DNA of 64,000 nt. It comes from Streptomyces sp. GS7. Lineage in GTDB: Bacteria > Actinomycetota > Actinomycetes > Streptomycetales > Streptomycetaceae. Positions 17,486-26,602 of this stretch are shown here, piece after piece. Made by a program: the position numbers and the translations under genes. The stretch covers positions 6,441,501 to 6,505,500 of the forward strand of contig NZ_CP047146.1 of NCBI RefSeq assembly GCF_009834125.1, written 5' to 3'. Each line of letters opens with the position of its first letter. Within the stretch, counting starts at the first letter, position 1. The notes beneath the pieces are model-generated. The model ran no database searches, was not told the origin of the DNA, and saw nothing but the letters and a program-made list of their open reading frames with translations.

Positions 17486-18301
17486 ATGCCGCAGGAATCC
17501 GCCGTCTACACCCACGGCCACCACGAGTCCGTACTGCGCTCCCACACCTGGCGCACCGCCGCCAACTCGGCGGGATACCTGCTGGATTCGCTGAAGCCCC
17601 ACATGCGGATCCTGGACATCGGCTGCGGTCCGGGCACCATCACCGCCGACCTGGCGGCGCTGGTGCCCGACGGCCGGGTCACCGGCCTGGAGCACGCACC
17701 GGACGTCCTGGACCAGGCCCGCGCCACGGCCGCCGCCCGCGGAGTCGGGAACATCGACTTCACGGTCGGCGATGTCCACGCGCTGGACTTCCCCGACGAC
17801 ACCTTCTGCGTGACCCACGCGCATCAAGTCCTGCAGCACGTAGGCGATCCCGTTCACGCGCTGCGCGAGATGCGCCGCGTCACCAGGCCCGGCGGCATCG
17901 TCGCCGTCCGTGATGCGGACTACGCGACCATGACCTGGTACCCGGAGGTCGAGGGCATGGCGGACTGGCTGGACCTGTACAGCCGGGTGGCCCGCGCCAA
18001 CGGGGGGATGCCGGACGGGGGACGCCGACTGCACGCCTGGGCGCTGGAGGCCGGGTTCACCCAGGACGACATCACCGCCACCGCGAGCGCCTGGTGCTAC
18101 CAGACCCCCGAGGAACGGACCTGGTGGTCCGAACTGTGGGCGGACCGCACCGTCGCCTCCTCCTACGCCCGGAACGCGGTGGACGGCGGCCACGCCACGC
18201 CGGACGACCTCGCCCGGATCGCCGCGGCCTGGCGGGAGTGGGGCGCCCGCGAGGACGGGTGGTTCGCCATGCTGCACGGCGAAGTCCTGTGCCGGGTCTG
18301 A
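17486..18301 (+). CDS. class I SAM-dependent methyltransferase (UbiE-like)
   Basis: 271 residues. SAM motif I 'ILDIGCGPGTITADLA' is near residue 43, followed by 'VTGLEHAPDVLDQAR', 'FTVGDVHALDFPDDTF' and the post-motif 'VTRPGGIVAVRDADY'. This is the UbiE/COQ5-type layout with a C-terminal helical lid ('WYPEVEGMADWLDLY'). GAAGGAG precedes the ATG. Methyl acceptor unknown. An operator-like repeat upstream suggests inducible expression. Confidence 0.88.
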   Translation: MPQESAVYTHGHHESVLRSHTWRTAANSAGYLLDSLKPHMRILDIGCGPGTITADLAALVPDGRVTGLEHAPDVLDQARATAAARGVGNIDFTVGDVHALDFPDDTFCVTHAHQVLQHVGDPVHALREMRRVTRPGGIVAVRDADYATMTWYPEVEGMADWLDLYSRVARANGGMPDGGRRLHAWALEAGFTQDDITATASAWCYQTPEERTWWSELWADRTVASSYARNAVDGGHATPDDLARIAAAWREWGAREDGWFAMLHGEVLCRV

Positions 18302-18413
18302 CGCACGACCAGCCGACCTGACGAATGATCAGTTACGGACCCGCACCCTCACCCCGGAGCACGCCGGGGGCAGGTATCGCGCACCCTCGGCCGGTCCAAC
18401 TAGGCTGGTTCAT

Positions 18414-18767
18414 ATGGACATTCTCGGGACCTCACTGCGGGTGTGCGTCGGCGATCTCGATGCCGCGATCACCGTGTACGAACGACTGACCGGCGCGGAG
18501 GCGTTCCGCTTCCAACGCGGCCGCCTGGCGGTCGCGGCCGTCGGCTGCTTCTTCCTCATGAGCGGCCCCGAGGCGGAGCTGTCGGTCCTGCGGAAGATCA
18601 CCGCGACCATCGCCGTCAAGAACGTGGACGACGCGGCGGCCGATCTGACGGCCGTCGGCGCCGACATCATCGCCGGCCCGCTGCCCACCCCGATCGGCCG
18701 CAACCTGATCGCCCGTCACCCCGACGGCTCGGTCTTCGAGTACGTCGACCGCGCCCAGGGCACCTAG
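18414..18767 (+). CDS. VOC family small protein
   Basis: 117 residues: one vicinal-oxygen-chelate module with 'LRVCVGDLDAAITVYERLTG' at the start and 'RHPDGSVFEYVD' at the end, the usual last metal-ligand strand. It probably dimerises to form a barrel. It lacks an obvious ribosome site; TAGGCT at 18401-18406 could be a -10 hexamer of a leaderless transcript. Function unknown. Confidence 0.78.
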   Translation: MDILGTSLRVCVGDLDAAITVYERLTGAEAFRFQRGRLAVAAVGCFFLMSGPEAELSVLRKITATIAVKNVDDAAADLTAVGADIIAGPLPTPIGRNLIARHPDGSVFEYVDRAQGT

Positions 18768-18810
18768 GCACGGGCCAGGAACCCCCATCGGCGTGCACCG
18801 TGTCCGCGGA

Positions 18811-18844
18811 GCCGCCCGGCCGCTCCCCTCGGCTGCCGGGCGGC
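18811..18844. terminator. bidirectional stem-loop between convergent genes
   Basis: GCCGCCCGGC (18811-18820) and GCCGGGCGGC (18835-18844) form a perfect 10-bp stem with a 14-nt loop, midway between the VOC stop (18767) and the convergent oxidoreductase stop (18861). Confidence 0.65.
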
Positions 18845-18860
18845 GTGCGGGTCGTGCGCC

Positions 18861-19781
18861 TCACACCTCCAGGATGATCTTGCCGCGGGCCCGCCCCGCC
18901 ATACTGAGGCGGAACGCCTCGGCCGCCTCCGCCAGCGGGAACACCGCCTCGACCGGCACCGTCAGCTTCCCGGCGTCCGCGAGAGCGCCCAGCGCGGCCA
19001 GATCGGCGGAGTCGGGTCTCACCCACACCATGTGGCCGCCCTTCGCCCCGACTTCGCCATCGGCGATCGACACCACCCGGCCGCGATCCTTCAGCACCTG
19101 CTGCGAGACCTCCACGGCCCCGCCGCCGACGAAGTCCAGGGCCGCATCGACGCCTTCGGGGGCCAGCACCCGCACCCGGTCCGCCAGTCCGTCCCCGTAG
19201 GTCACCGGCTCCGCGCCGAGGGAGCGGAGGAAGTCGTGGTTGCGCTCGCCGGCCGTCCCGATGACGCGGGCGCCCCGCGCGAGCGCGATCTGCACGCCGA
19301 GCGAACCCACCCCGCCGGCCGCGGCGTGCACCAGCACCACCTCACCCGCCTTCACCCCGACCCGTTCGATCGACTGATAGGCCGTCAGACCGGCCAGCGG
19401 AAGTCCGGCCGCCTGATACCAGTCGAGCGCGGCGGGCTTGCGCGCCAGGGTCCGCACCGGGGCGGCGACCAGCTCGGCGAACGTGCCGCGCTGCACCGCG
19501 TCCTTGCGGACATAGCCGATCACCTCGTCGCCGATCGCGTACTCCGTGGCGTCCGCGCCGACCGCCTCGACGACGCCCGCCACATCCCAGCCGGGGATCA
19601 GCGGGAAGTGGACGTCCATGATCCCGTCGAGATAGCCCGCGACGATCTTCCAGTCCACCGGGTTGACCCCGGCCGCCTTGACCCGCACCAGCACCGAGTC
19701 GGGCGCGACCTTGGGATCGGGGTACTCGGAGAGCGTGAGAACCTCGGGGCCGCCGTAACTATTCGTGTTGATTGCCTTCAT
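18861..19781 (-). CDS. NADP-dependent quinone oxidoreductase-like MDR protein
   Basis: 306 residues of the zinc-less medium-chain dehydrogenase family. The N-terminal GroES-like domain includes 'VKAAGVNPVDWKIVAGY' and 'GWDVAGVVEAVG'; the NADP Rossmann motif 'VHAAAGGVGSLGVQIA' is near residue 147. The C-terminal 'GRARGKIILEV' is the usual quinone-reductase ending. No zinc ligands are seen. A CGCGTGAC/GTCACGCG dyad at 19793-19826 lies just upstream of the start and may be an operator. It reduces quinones or enones in relatives; substrate unknown. Confidence 0.88.
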   Translation of the reverse strand: MKAINTNSYGGPEVLTLSEYPDPKVAPDSVLVRVKAAGVNPVDWKIVAGYLDGIMDVHFPLIPGWDVAGVVEAVGADATEYAIGDEVIGYVRKDAVQRGTFAELVAAPVRTLARKPAALDWYQAAGLPLAGLTAYQSIERVGVKAGEVVLVHAAAGGVGSLGVQIALARGARVIGTAGERNHDFLRSLGAEPVTYGDGLADRVRVLAPEGVDAALDFVGGGAVEVSQQVLKDRGRVVSIADGEVGAKGGHMVWVRPDSADLAALGALADAGKLTVPVEAVFPLAEAAEAFRLSMAGRARGKIILEV

Positions 19782-19792
19782 GGTCGCTACAA

Positions 19793-19851
19793 CGCGTGAC
19801 GGCGGTAGGCGATTCCGCGTCACGCGACCGACTTCCGATTGGCATATGCCA
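19793..19851. promoter_or_regulatory. dyads upstream of the oxidoreductase
   Basis: Two symmetric sites occupy this 59-bp stretch: CGCGTGAC (19793-19800) with GTCACGCG (19819-19826), and the 12-bp palindrome TGGCATATGCCA (19840-19851). They sit directly upstream of the minus-strand oxidoreductase start at 19781 and probably mark its promoter/operator. Confidence 0.4.
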
Positions 19852-19870
19852 GTCCCGCGCGCGGGAAGGC

Positions 19871-21907
19871 TCAGCCCCGCACCGGCCGCATCCGGTACTC
19901 GTACCGCTCCGGCAGCGGGTGCTCCCGGCGCGCCCTGGCGGCGACGTCCTCGGTGACCGGACCGTCCCCCGCCACGATCCGCTCGGCGATCGCGTACCAG
20001 GTGTCGCTGAGCGTCTCGTCCCCCTCTCTCAGATCGGCGATCTCGAAGCCCTCGTCGAAGATCTCGCGGGCCGCGACCGGCCGGCCCCGGGCGAGCAGGA
20101 CCCGGGCCCGCAGCAACCGGAAGCGGCCCGCGGCGAGTTCGGCCGGGCGCAGCGCCGCCAGCATCGCGGCGGCCTCTTCGGCCCGGCCGGCCGCGAGCAG
20201 CGCGGGAACCGCCTCGCGGGCGAGTGCGGGCAGCATCGCCCGACAGGCCCGTGCCACGGCCGGGTCGTCCTCGGCGGCCGACGCCCGGGCGCGGGCGAAC
20301 GCCTCGGCGAACCGGTCGGCGGCATGCGCCGTCTCGCCGGCCACGGACTCCGCGACGGCCAGGCAGTACAGGGGCAGGCAGCCGGCGCCGTGCGCCAGCG
20401 CGCGCTCCCAGCTGCGGACCGCCTGGGCGCGGTCACCGGCGTGCCACTGGGCGAGGCCGAGGTGGTATTCCGTCGCCGGGCCCGGCCGCGCGGCCTCCAG
20501 CAGCTCGCGCCAGGCCGGGGCCACCGGCGCCGGCCCGGGACCGGGGCTGCCGGCCGGCAGCGCGCCGGTCCGGATCAGCGTCAGCCAGGGCTCCTGCTCC
20601 TCCCCCAGCGTGGCCGCGTCGAACGGCGTTCCGGGCAGGTCCAGCCCCGCCCGGGCGGCTTCGAGCGCGCCCCACCCGGAACCGGTGGCCAGCACCTCCT
20701 TCGGTTCCCGGTCGGCGTACGGGAGCCAGGCGGCGTGGGCGGCGTCGACATCGGCCCGCGGCAGTACCGCGGCCAGCCGGGCGGCGACCTCGTCGCGGGC
20801 CGCCGACCAGTCCGCGCCGTGCACGGTGGCGGGATCGGCGGCCAGCGGCCCGTACGCCTCCAGCCAGGCCAACTCCCCGTCCGCTTCGAGCGGTACCTGC
20901 TCCAGCTGCGTACGCGCCAGCCCCGCCTGGATCTCCGCGTAGCCGCCGGTGCCGGGCTCGGTGAGCCAGCGCTGCCAGCGCCGCCCGGCCCGGCCCGCAC
21001 CCCAGAGGAACAGCTTGCGGCCACGCAGCGTGTCGGTGGAGGTCTGCACCAGACCGCGGCCGTCGCCGTCCAGGGAGGCGATCCAGCGGCGGGCGCCGTC
21101 GGGGACCTCGTAGAAGTAGTCCGCCGGGAACTCGCTGCGGAGCGGGTAACTCCGGTCGGCCCCGCCGGATTCCGGAACCGGCACGCGCCGCAGCGTGCGC
21201 TCGTAGCCGAAGTGCCACGCCTCGTCGGCCGGCGCCAGCACCCGGGTGCGCTCGTCCTCCGGGACGGCGATGTTGGACCACCAGTACACCGGGACGGTGT
21301 GGTGGTGCGGATTCCGGATCCGTACGCCCACGCAGAGGAAGTCCGAGTCCTCGGGGAGCCAGAGGTCCACCTGGAAGGGCAGATCGCGCAGCCGCTCCCA
21401 CTCCCACAGCCGCAGCATCTCGCCGCCGTCGGGCGCCGGGACCCGGGCCGCGTGCATCGGCGCGCACGAGAGGGTCGTATGGCCCGTGGCGCCGATGTTC
21501 CATTCGATGCCGCCGGAGAACCAGGCGCCGTTGAGCGCGAACGCGGCGGGCTGCACCACCGGGTTGCGGTAGAGGAGTTCCCGGCCGGTGGGCTTGTGGT
21601 GCAGGGAGTGCACCCGGCCTCCGAGGCCGGGCAGGACGGTGGCGCGCAGCCGGTCGTTCTCGATGACCAGCGCCGCCAGGTCGGTGGCCCGGCGGTCGCG
21701 GCCGTAACCGTCGCGCATCCGGGTGGGCAGGATCGAGCGCAGTGGCTGGTAGCCGAGCTGGCGCGCCATGTCCGCCGGGAGACGCTCGCCTTGGGGGATC
21801 TCGACGCGGTGCGGGTCGCCGGCGGCGCGCAGGGCGGGGAGCGGGTTGTCCGGGCCCAGGGGGGCCACGGGGAGGGTCAGGGTGGTGCGTCGGACACTCG
21901 TGGCCAC
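19871..21907 (-). CDS. DUF5107 domain protein with TPR-like C-terminus
   Basis: 678 residues. Residues about 1-400 form a DUF5107 beta-sandwich ('LPGLGGRVHSLHHKPTGREL', 'GAWFSGGIEWNIGATGH', 'YWWSNIAVPED'), related in fold to galactose mutarotase-like domains. From about 440 to 660 are tetratricopeptide-like helix pairs ('LLEAARPGPATEYHLGLAQWHAGD'). Such proteins usually sit with sugar-metabolism genes and probably bind or process carbohydrate, but no reaction is established. It is a lone gene here. Confidence 0.85.
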   Translation of the reverse strand: MATSVRRTTLTLPVAPLGPDNPLPALRAAGDPHRVEIPQGERLPADMARQLGYQPLRSILPTRMRDGYGRDRRATDLAALVIENDRLRATVLPGLGGRVHSLHHKPTGRELLYRNPVVQPAAFALNGAWFSGGIEWNIGATGHTTLSCAPMHAARVPAPDGGEMLRLWEWERLRDLPFQVDLWLPEDSDFLCVGVRIRNPHHHTVPVYWWSNIAVPEDERTRVLAPADEAWHFGYERTLRRVPVPESGGADRSYPLRSEFPADYFYEVPDGARRWIASLDGDGRGLVQTSTDTLRGRKLFLWGAGRAGRRWQRWLTEPGTGGYAEIQAGLARTQLEQVPLEADGELAWLEAYGPLAADPATVHGADWSAARDEVAARLAAVLPRADVDAAHAAWLPYADREPKEVLATGSGWGALEAARAGLDLPGTPFDAATLGEEQEPWLTLIRTGALPAGSPGPGPAPVAPAWRELLEAARPGPATEYHLGLAQWHAGDRAQAVRSWERALAHGAGCLPLYCLAVAESVAGETAHAADRFAEAFARARASAAEDDPAVARACRAMLPALAREAVPALLAAGRAEEAAAMLAALRPAELAAGRFRLLRARVLLARGRPVAAREIFDEGFEIADLREGDETLSDTWYAIAERIVAGDGPVTEDVAARARREHPLPERYEYRMRPVRG

Positions 21908-22015
21908 GGCTGCCTCGCAGGATCGGGCGGGGCCACCCCGGCTGCGGCGGCCCTCTGTTGACCATGGAACAGCGTGATCGCCGGTCTGAACAGGGCGTCT
22001 TGCGGACAGGTGCGG

Positions 22016-22921
22016 TCAGGGTTGCGCGAAGACGCCCTCCAGGAGGCCGGCGAGGAGCACCGCCCCGGCTCCCGTGGGGTCGCGGTCCGGGTCGTAGATC
22101 GTCACGTCGACCCCCACACAGCGCGGCGAGGCCGCCAACGGTGCGAGCAGCGCCCGGAGTTCGGCCGCGGACAGCCCGCCGGGGTCGGGGCTGTCCACCG
22201 CCGGCATCACGGCCGGGTCCAGCACATCGGCGTCCAGATGGATCCAGAACCCGTCCAGCGGGGAGTTCTGGAGGTGCCCGAGCGCGGCCCGCGCCACCGC
22301 CTCCGGGCCGCGTCGCCGGATCTCGCCGACGTTGGTGCAGCTGATGCCGAGCCGGCTCAGCTCCGGCTGGTCCTCGTCCGCGTCACGTACCCCCAGGAGC
22401 CGCACGTCCTCGTCGCGGACGTACGGCCGCAGGCCGTCGATGTCCGTCAGGTCGGACTGCCCGCGTCCGGTGATCTGCGCGACGCCCTCCCCCGCGGCGG
22501 CACCGACCGGCCCCGACACGTCCGTGTTCCCCGGGTGCCGGAAGTCGCCGTGCCCGTCCAGATAGGCCACGCCGTACCGGCCCAGCCGCCGCAGCGCGAG
22601 CACGGCGCCCAGGAGGATGCTGCAGTCGCCACCGAGGACGACCGGGAAGTCGCCGCTCCGTACGTGTCCCGCCACCCGCCGCGCCAGCCGCACGCTGTAC
22701 CCGGCGATGGCCTCGGCGTGGAAGACCCCGTCCCCCTCCCGCCACTCCCCCAGGGCGTAGCGGGGCGGCACCACGACCCCGCCCTCCAGCGCCCCGAGCC
22801 GACGCAGCAGCCCCTGCTCCCGCAGCGCCCCGGCCAGCTTGGAGCAGCCGGGCACGGCGCCGGGCGCGGGGGGCCGCAGCCCCAGATTGGACGGGGCGTC
22901 GATCAGTACGTTCCGGCGCAT
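22016..22921 (-). CDS. arginase/agmatinase (ureohydrolase) family protein
   Basis: 301 residues. The three ureohydrolase signatures are present in altered form: 'LGGDCS' (residues 96-101, normally GGDHS), 'LDGHGDF' (121-127, normally DAHxD) and 'HLDADVLDP'. Five of the six manganese-ligand positions appear kept, but the first His is Cys100. Manganese-dependent hydrolysis of a guanidino or formimino compound is expected if metal binding survives; the true substrate is uncertain. No urease or polyamine genes are adjacent. Confidence 0.82.
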   Translation of the reverse strand: MRRNVLIDAPSNLGLRPPAPGAVPGCSKLAGALREQGLLRRLGALEGGVVVPPRYALGEWREGDGVFHAEAIAGYSVRLARRVAGHVRSGDFPVVLGGDCSILLGAVLALRRLGRYGVAYLDGHGDFRHPGNTDVSGPVGAAAGEGVAQITGRGQSDLTDIDGLRPYVRDEDVRLLGVRDADEDQPELSRLGISCTNVGEIRRRGPEAVARAALGHLQNSPLDGFWIHLDADVLDPAVMPAVDSPDPGGLSAAELRALLAPLAASPRCVGVDVTIYDPDRDPTGAGAVLLAGLLEGVFAQP

Positions 22922-23041
22922 AAGGGGATCGTAACCGCCGCCATGGGGACGGCCGTTGGTTGCAGGGGGTTGCACGGGAGTCCCGCGGGCCGCGGCCCCG
23001 GCCCCGGACCGACGGACGGCCCCCGCCCCCGCCGGACCCGC

Positions 23042-24004
23042 TCAGCCCGTCTCGGCGCTCCCGCCCCGTTCGTTGAACCGCAGCCGGTTGCCGAACGGGT
23101 CGGTGAGGGTGAGCGAGGTCCCGAACTCGTCCGTCTCCAGGCCGGGGCGCTGATACGGGTAGTCCTTGGCGGCCAGTTCGGCGTGCAGGGCGCGGACGCC
23201 GGTCAGCTCGGTGTAGACGGTGGAGCCGGGGGTCGCGTCCCCGTGGTGCTCCGAGAGGTGCAGGACCAGGGCGCCGCGGGAGACCTGGGTGTAGAGCGGC
23301 GCTCCGGGTGCGAAGCGGTGCTCCCAGTCGAGGGCGCAGCCGAGGTAGCCGACGTAGAAGTCCTTCGCCCTGGCCACGTCGAAGATCCGGAAGACCGGTA
23401 CGGGGCGCTGGAGGACGACGGGTTGGGGCGTGTGCGGGGAGCCGGTGGGCCGCTCCGCCGCGTCCTGGAGCATCTCGCTGGTCATGGCCCAGCGCTGGTG
23501 CCCGCGCCAGGCGCCGTCGATGAACAGGAAGTCCGGGGAGAACCCCTCCAGCCGGAAGCCGGCGCGCCGGACCAGGGCGATCGACTCCCTGTTGCCCGGC
23601 TGGACGTTGACCTCCAGGCGGTGCAGGCCCAGTTCCCCGAAGGCGTGGTGCAGGACGAGCCGGAGCCCCTCGCTCATCAGGCCGCGTCCGGCGGCGTGCG
23701 CGAAGGCCCCGTAGCCGATGGCGCCGCAGCGGAACGCGCCATGCACGATGTTGTTGACGGTCAGGTAGCCGGCGATCCGCCTGGTGGCGTGTTCGCAGAT
23801 CAGAAAGCCCTCGCGGGCCGGTTCCTGAAGGCGTGCCAGATAGCCGTCGTAGGCGTCGTCGGTGAGCGGCGGGTAGAGCCAGGGGTGGTGCAGCTCGGCG
23901 CTCTGCCGGGCGAGCGTGGTGAATTCCTCCCGGTCGGCGGCGGTGAAGGGCCGGATGCCCACCCGGGGGCCACGCGCGAGGTAGCGATCGTCGGAGCTCG
24001 TCAT
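23042..24004 (-). CDS. GNAT acetyltransferase fused to a VOC (bleomycin-resistance-like) domain
   Basis: 320 residues. The N-terminal RimJ-type GNAT domain (about 10-185) has 'RGLMSEGLRLVLHHAF' (acetyl-CoA loop) and 'NVQPGNRESIALVRRAGF'. The C-terminal VOC domain (about 205-315) runs from 'VVLQRPVPVFRIFDVARAKDFY' to 'LTDPFGNRLRFNE'. ATG 24004 begins the fold. An acetyltransferase plus a ligand-sequestering fold suggests drug or metabolite modification and resistance; this is inference. Confidence 0.8.
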   Translation of the reverse strand: MTSSDDRYLARGPRVGIRPFTAADREEFTTLARQSAELHHPWLYPPLTDDAYDGYLARLQEPAREGFLICEHATRRIAGYLTVNNIVHGAFRCGAIGYGAFAHAAGRGLMSEGLRLVLHHAFGELGLHRLEVNVQPGNRESIALVRRAGFRLEGFSPDFLFIDGAWRGHQRWAMTSEMLQDAAERPTGSPHTPQPVVLQRPVPVFRIFDVARAKDFYVGYLGCALDWEHRFAPGAPLYTQVSRGALVLHLSEHHGDATPGSTVYTELTGVRALHAELAAKDYPYQRPGLETDEFGTSLTLTDPFGNRLRFNERGGSAETG

Positions 24005-24140
24005 CGGCAGATCGTACGAGGGGCGGGGGTGCGTGACCAAGCGGCATTTCGGGCGCCGGCCGTCCCGCCCGCGCGGGGAGGCGGCCCGGGTGCGGACCTG
24101 CCCCGTACGGGCGGAACTGTGTGGCCTCATGGGGCCGGGG

Positions 24141-25580
24141 TCAGCGCCATACGGGCGCGTCCGTCCCCCAACGGCCGGGGGGAGTCGCCCAATTGGCCGG
24201 TCCCCCGTCGAAGGCGACCGGTGGGCGGGCGTGCCGCAGCCGACCCACGGGGCTGTCGGTCTCGCGGAGGTGGCGGTCGGGGTCGTAGCCCGTGGGAGGG
24301 GCGGCCGTCCCCGTGGGCGCGGCGGGCCTCTCGGGCCTTTCCCCCAGGTCCTGCATCAGCCACCGCGCCGTACGGGCCAGCGCGAGGGTCGCCAGCTGCG
24401 CGCCGCCGGTCCGGGCCTGTTCCGTGAGCGACCGCAGCACCGCGGCCGCCAGCAGATACCCGGTGGCGTGGTCCAGCGCCTGGGCGGGCAGCGCACCGGG
24501 ATTCCCGTCGGCGTCCGCCTCCGCGGCGGCGATACCGGTCGCGACCTGCACCAGGCTGTCGAATCCTCGCCGGGCGCCCCAGGGGCCGTCGTCCCCCCAG
24601 GCGGAGAGCCGGGCCACGACCAGCCCGGGGCGGCGTTCGGCGAGCGCTTCGGGGGCGAGCCCGAAGCGGTCCAGGGCGCCGGGACGGTAGCCGGTCACCA
24701 CGACGTGCGCGTCCGCGAGCAGCGCCTCGAAGGACGCCCGACCGCCGTGCGAGCCCAGGTCCAGGGTGGTGGACCGCTTGCCGAACCCGGTGTCGTTGTG
24801 CGCGTCCTGACTCTCCGGGAGCTGCGGGGCGTCGATGCGCAGGACGTCCGCTCCCAGGAGGGCGAGGGTGCGGGTGGCGACCGGTCCGGCGATCACCCGG
24901 GTCAGGTCCAGGACGCGCAGCCCGGCGGCGGGCAGCGTCGGGGTGCCGGCGAGGGCGGGCAGCGGACGCGGCGGGGTGCCGCCGCCGAGGGCCTCGCGGC
25001 TGAGCAGCGGCAGCCCGGCCAGCGCGGCACCCTGCGGGTGGGCGGCCCATTCCTTGGAGGTGCGGGCGGCGACGGCCAGCCCGCCCGCCGCGTACACGGC
25101 CTCCTGGACGTCGTCGGCGGTGCGTTCGGCGACGACGGTCGCGACCTCGGTCGGGCCGGCGGTCTCCGGGAGGCCCAGCGCGCGCAGCAGACGGGCTTGG
25201 TGGTGCGGGTAGTTGGCGTGCGTGCGGACCCAGCCGTCGGCGGTGCGCCAGAAGCGGGAGAGCGGCGCGAACGCCGAGGGTGCGCGGCCGTCGATCCGCA
25301 GATGGCGCTCGCTGACGAAGGCGGTGGCCACCGCGCCGTCGTCGACCCGTACGGCGGGTAGCGGGCCGCCGTAGCGCTGCGCCGCCAGCTCCGCCGCGGC
25401 GAGCGCGCAGGCGGCGACGGCGGCGCGGGCCAGGTCCATCACGGGGAGCCGGGCCGGCAGCAGGCCGGGCGGCCCGCCGTACGCGATCCGCCGCGTGAGG
25501 CCCGGGTCGCCCGCCAGTGCCGCCCAGGCCAGATCCGTACCGGTGTCGTGCCGTTGCTCCACGTCGTGTCGTTGCCCCAT
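24141..25580 (-). CDS. CaiB/BaiF family CoA transferase
   Basis: 479 residues. The class III CoA-transferase core lies at about 200-400: 'LRVLDLTRVIAGPVATRTLALLGADVLRI', 'GFGKRSTTLDL', 'VVVTGYRPGALDRFGL' and 'RLSAWGDDGPWG'. The fold is an interlocked dimer using a catalytic Asp; a candidate lies in the 'DTGFGKRSTTLDL' region. The ~190-residue N-terminal part looks like a second, degenerate half, which is seen in some family members. It transfers CoA between carboxylic acids; substrates unknown. Confidence 0.83.
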   Translation of the reverse strand: MGQRHDVEQRHDTGTDLAWAALAGDPGLTRRIAYGGPPGLLPARLPVMDLARAAVAACALAAAELAAQRYGGPLPAVRVDDGAVATAFVSERHLRIDGRAPSAFAPLSRFWRTADGWVRTHANYPHHQARLLRALGLPETAGPTEVATVVAERTADDVQEAVYAAGGLAVAARTSKEWAAHPQGAALAGLPLLSREALGGGTPPRPLPALAGTPTLPAAGLRVLDLTRVIAGPVATRTLALLGADVLRIDAPQLPESQDAHNDTGFGKRSTTLDLGSHGGRASFEALLADAHVVVTGYRPGALDRFGLAPEALAERRPGLVVARLSAWGDDGPWGARRGFDSLVQVATGIAAAEADADGNPGALPAQALDHATGYLLAAAVLRSLTEQARTGGAQLATLALARTARWLMQDLGERPERPAAPTGTAAPPTGYDPDRHLRETDSPVGRLRHARPPVAFDGGPANWATPPGRWGTDAPVWR

Positions 25581-25637
25581 GAAGCAAGTTTGGCACTCAG
25601 TGCCACCCGTGACCAGTGGATCCCGGCGTCGCGCGGA

Positions 25638-26555
25638 TCACCGCCCCGCGGGCGGGCGCGCGGCCCACCGCTCCCCCGCGCCGGGCGCCGCCAGGGCCAG
25701 CCGGCGATGGGTGCGGCGCAGCACCGTACGGGCCATGAAGGGGTGGACGCGCCGCACGAGGGCGAGGTAGAGCCGCCCGCCCCGGTGGTGGGTGCGGACG
25801 ACCGTGCCGAGGGTGACGTGGCCGTCGGCGACCAGGACGGAGGCCCGGAAGTCCAGGTGGCCGGCGTCCTTGCCGAGCAGGATCTCGCCGCCCTCCCGGC
25901 CCACCACCGGGAACGGCGCGCCGCGCAACACCCCTTCCCAGGCTTCCGGTTCCGCCGGCATGCCGGGGCGCAGCGGCAGCTGCCAGGCGTCCTGGAAGTC
26001 CGTACGCGGAAAGGCACCGCGTGCCAGTCGAGCGCTCTCCGGGAGGGCGACGGCCGTCGGGCGGTCCCACAGCAGCCGGTTGAGCAGCCGCACCCGTGGC
26101 GACCAGCGGACGGGGGCGCCGAGCCGTCCGGTGGCCGCCCGTTCGATGTTGTCGAGCACCTCCTCGACGACGGTGTCGTGCCCGGCGCGGATCGCCAGAT
26201 GCCACACGAGCCGGCGGGCGAGGCCGTGCCGGCACTCCAGGACGTGCTCGACCCGGCAGCGGTCCGGCCCCAAGGGGCGGACGGTGAACTCGTGGTAGCC
26301 GGTGGCGTCGCCGTGCGGGCCCGGGAGGAAGTCGAAGCGGATGCGGCGGCCCGGTTCGTGGACGGCCACCTGGTAGGGGCCCAGGCCGTGGTCACCGACG
26401 GCACCGACCTCCAGGGGACGGTCGAAGCGCATCGGGTGCCAGGCGGGCGTCGGGAAGAGCGGATCGGGATCGCCGCCGAGCCGGTCGAGCAGGGCTCCCA
26501 CGGCGTTCGCCGGGGCCTGGACGGTGCGGGAATGGACGTTGCGGACCGTGCGCAC
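25638..26555 (-). CDS. SRPBCC-like / DUF2867 protein
   Basis: 305 residues from GTG 26555, preceded by GGAGGTGTTCC. The N-terminal part (about 10-165) reads as a SRPBCC/polyketide-cyclase-like hydrophobic pocket ('GRRIRFDFLPGPHGDATGYHEF'). The C-terminal part (about 185-295) resembles DUF2867 ('DFQDAWQLPLRPGMP', 'VTLGTVVRTHHRGGRLYLALV'). Function unknown; lipid or small-molecule binding is likely. It is divergent from the TetR gene with shared operators, so it is the probable TetR target. Confidence 0.72.
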   Translation of the reverse strand: MRTVRNVHSRTVQAPANAVGALLDRLGGDPDPLFPTPAWHPMRFDRPLEVGAVGDHGLGPYQVAVHEPGRRIRFDFLPGPHGDATGYHEFTVRPLGPDRCRVEHVLECRHGLARRLVWHLAIRAGHDTVVEEVLDNIERAATGRLGAPVRWSPRVRLLNRLLWDRPTAVALPESARLARGAFPRTDFQDAWQLPLRPGMPAEPEAWEGVLRGAPFPVVGREGGEILLGKDAGHLDFRASVLVADGHVTLGTVVRTHHRGGRLYLALVRRVHPFMARTVLRRTHRRLALAAPGAGERWAARPPAGR

Positions 26556-26566
26556 GGAACACCTCC

Positions 26567-26602
26567 ATACGGTGGCGTATGTTTGACCGTACGGTAGCGT
26601 AT
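26567..26602. promoter_or_regulatory. two tandem operators, ATACGGTGGCGTAT and GTACGGTAGCGTAT
   Basis: Two 14-bp sites with (A)TACG-N4-CGTA(T) symmetry lie at 26567-26580 and 26589-26602, 22 bp (two helix turns) apart. They occupy the whole gap between divergent SRPBCC/DUF2867 and TetR genes; the second covers the TetR ATG at 26601. Expected binding site of the adjacent TetR protein. Confidence 0.75.
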
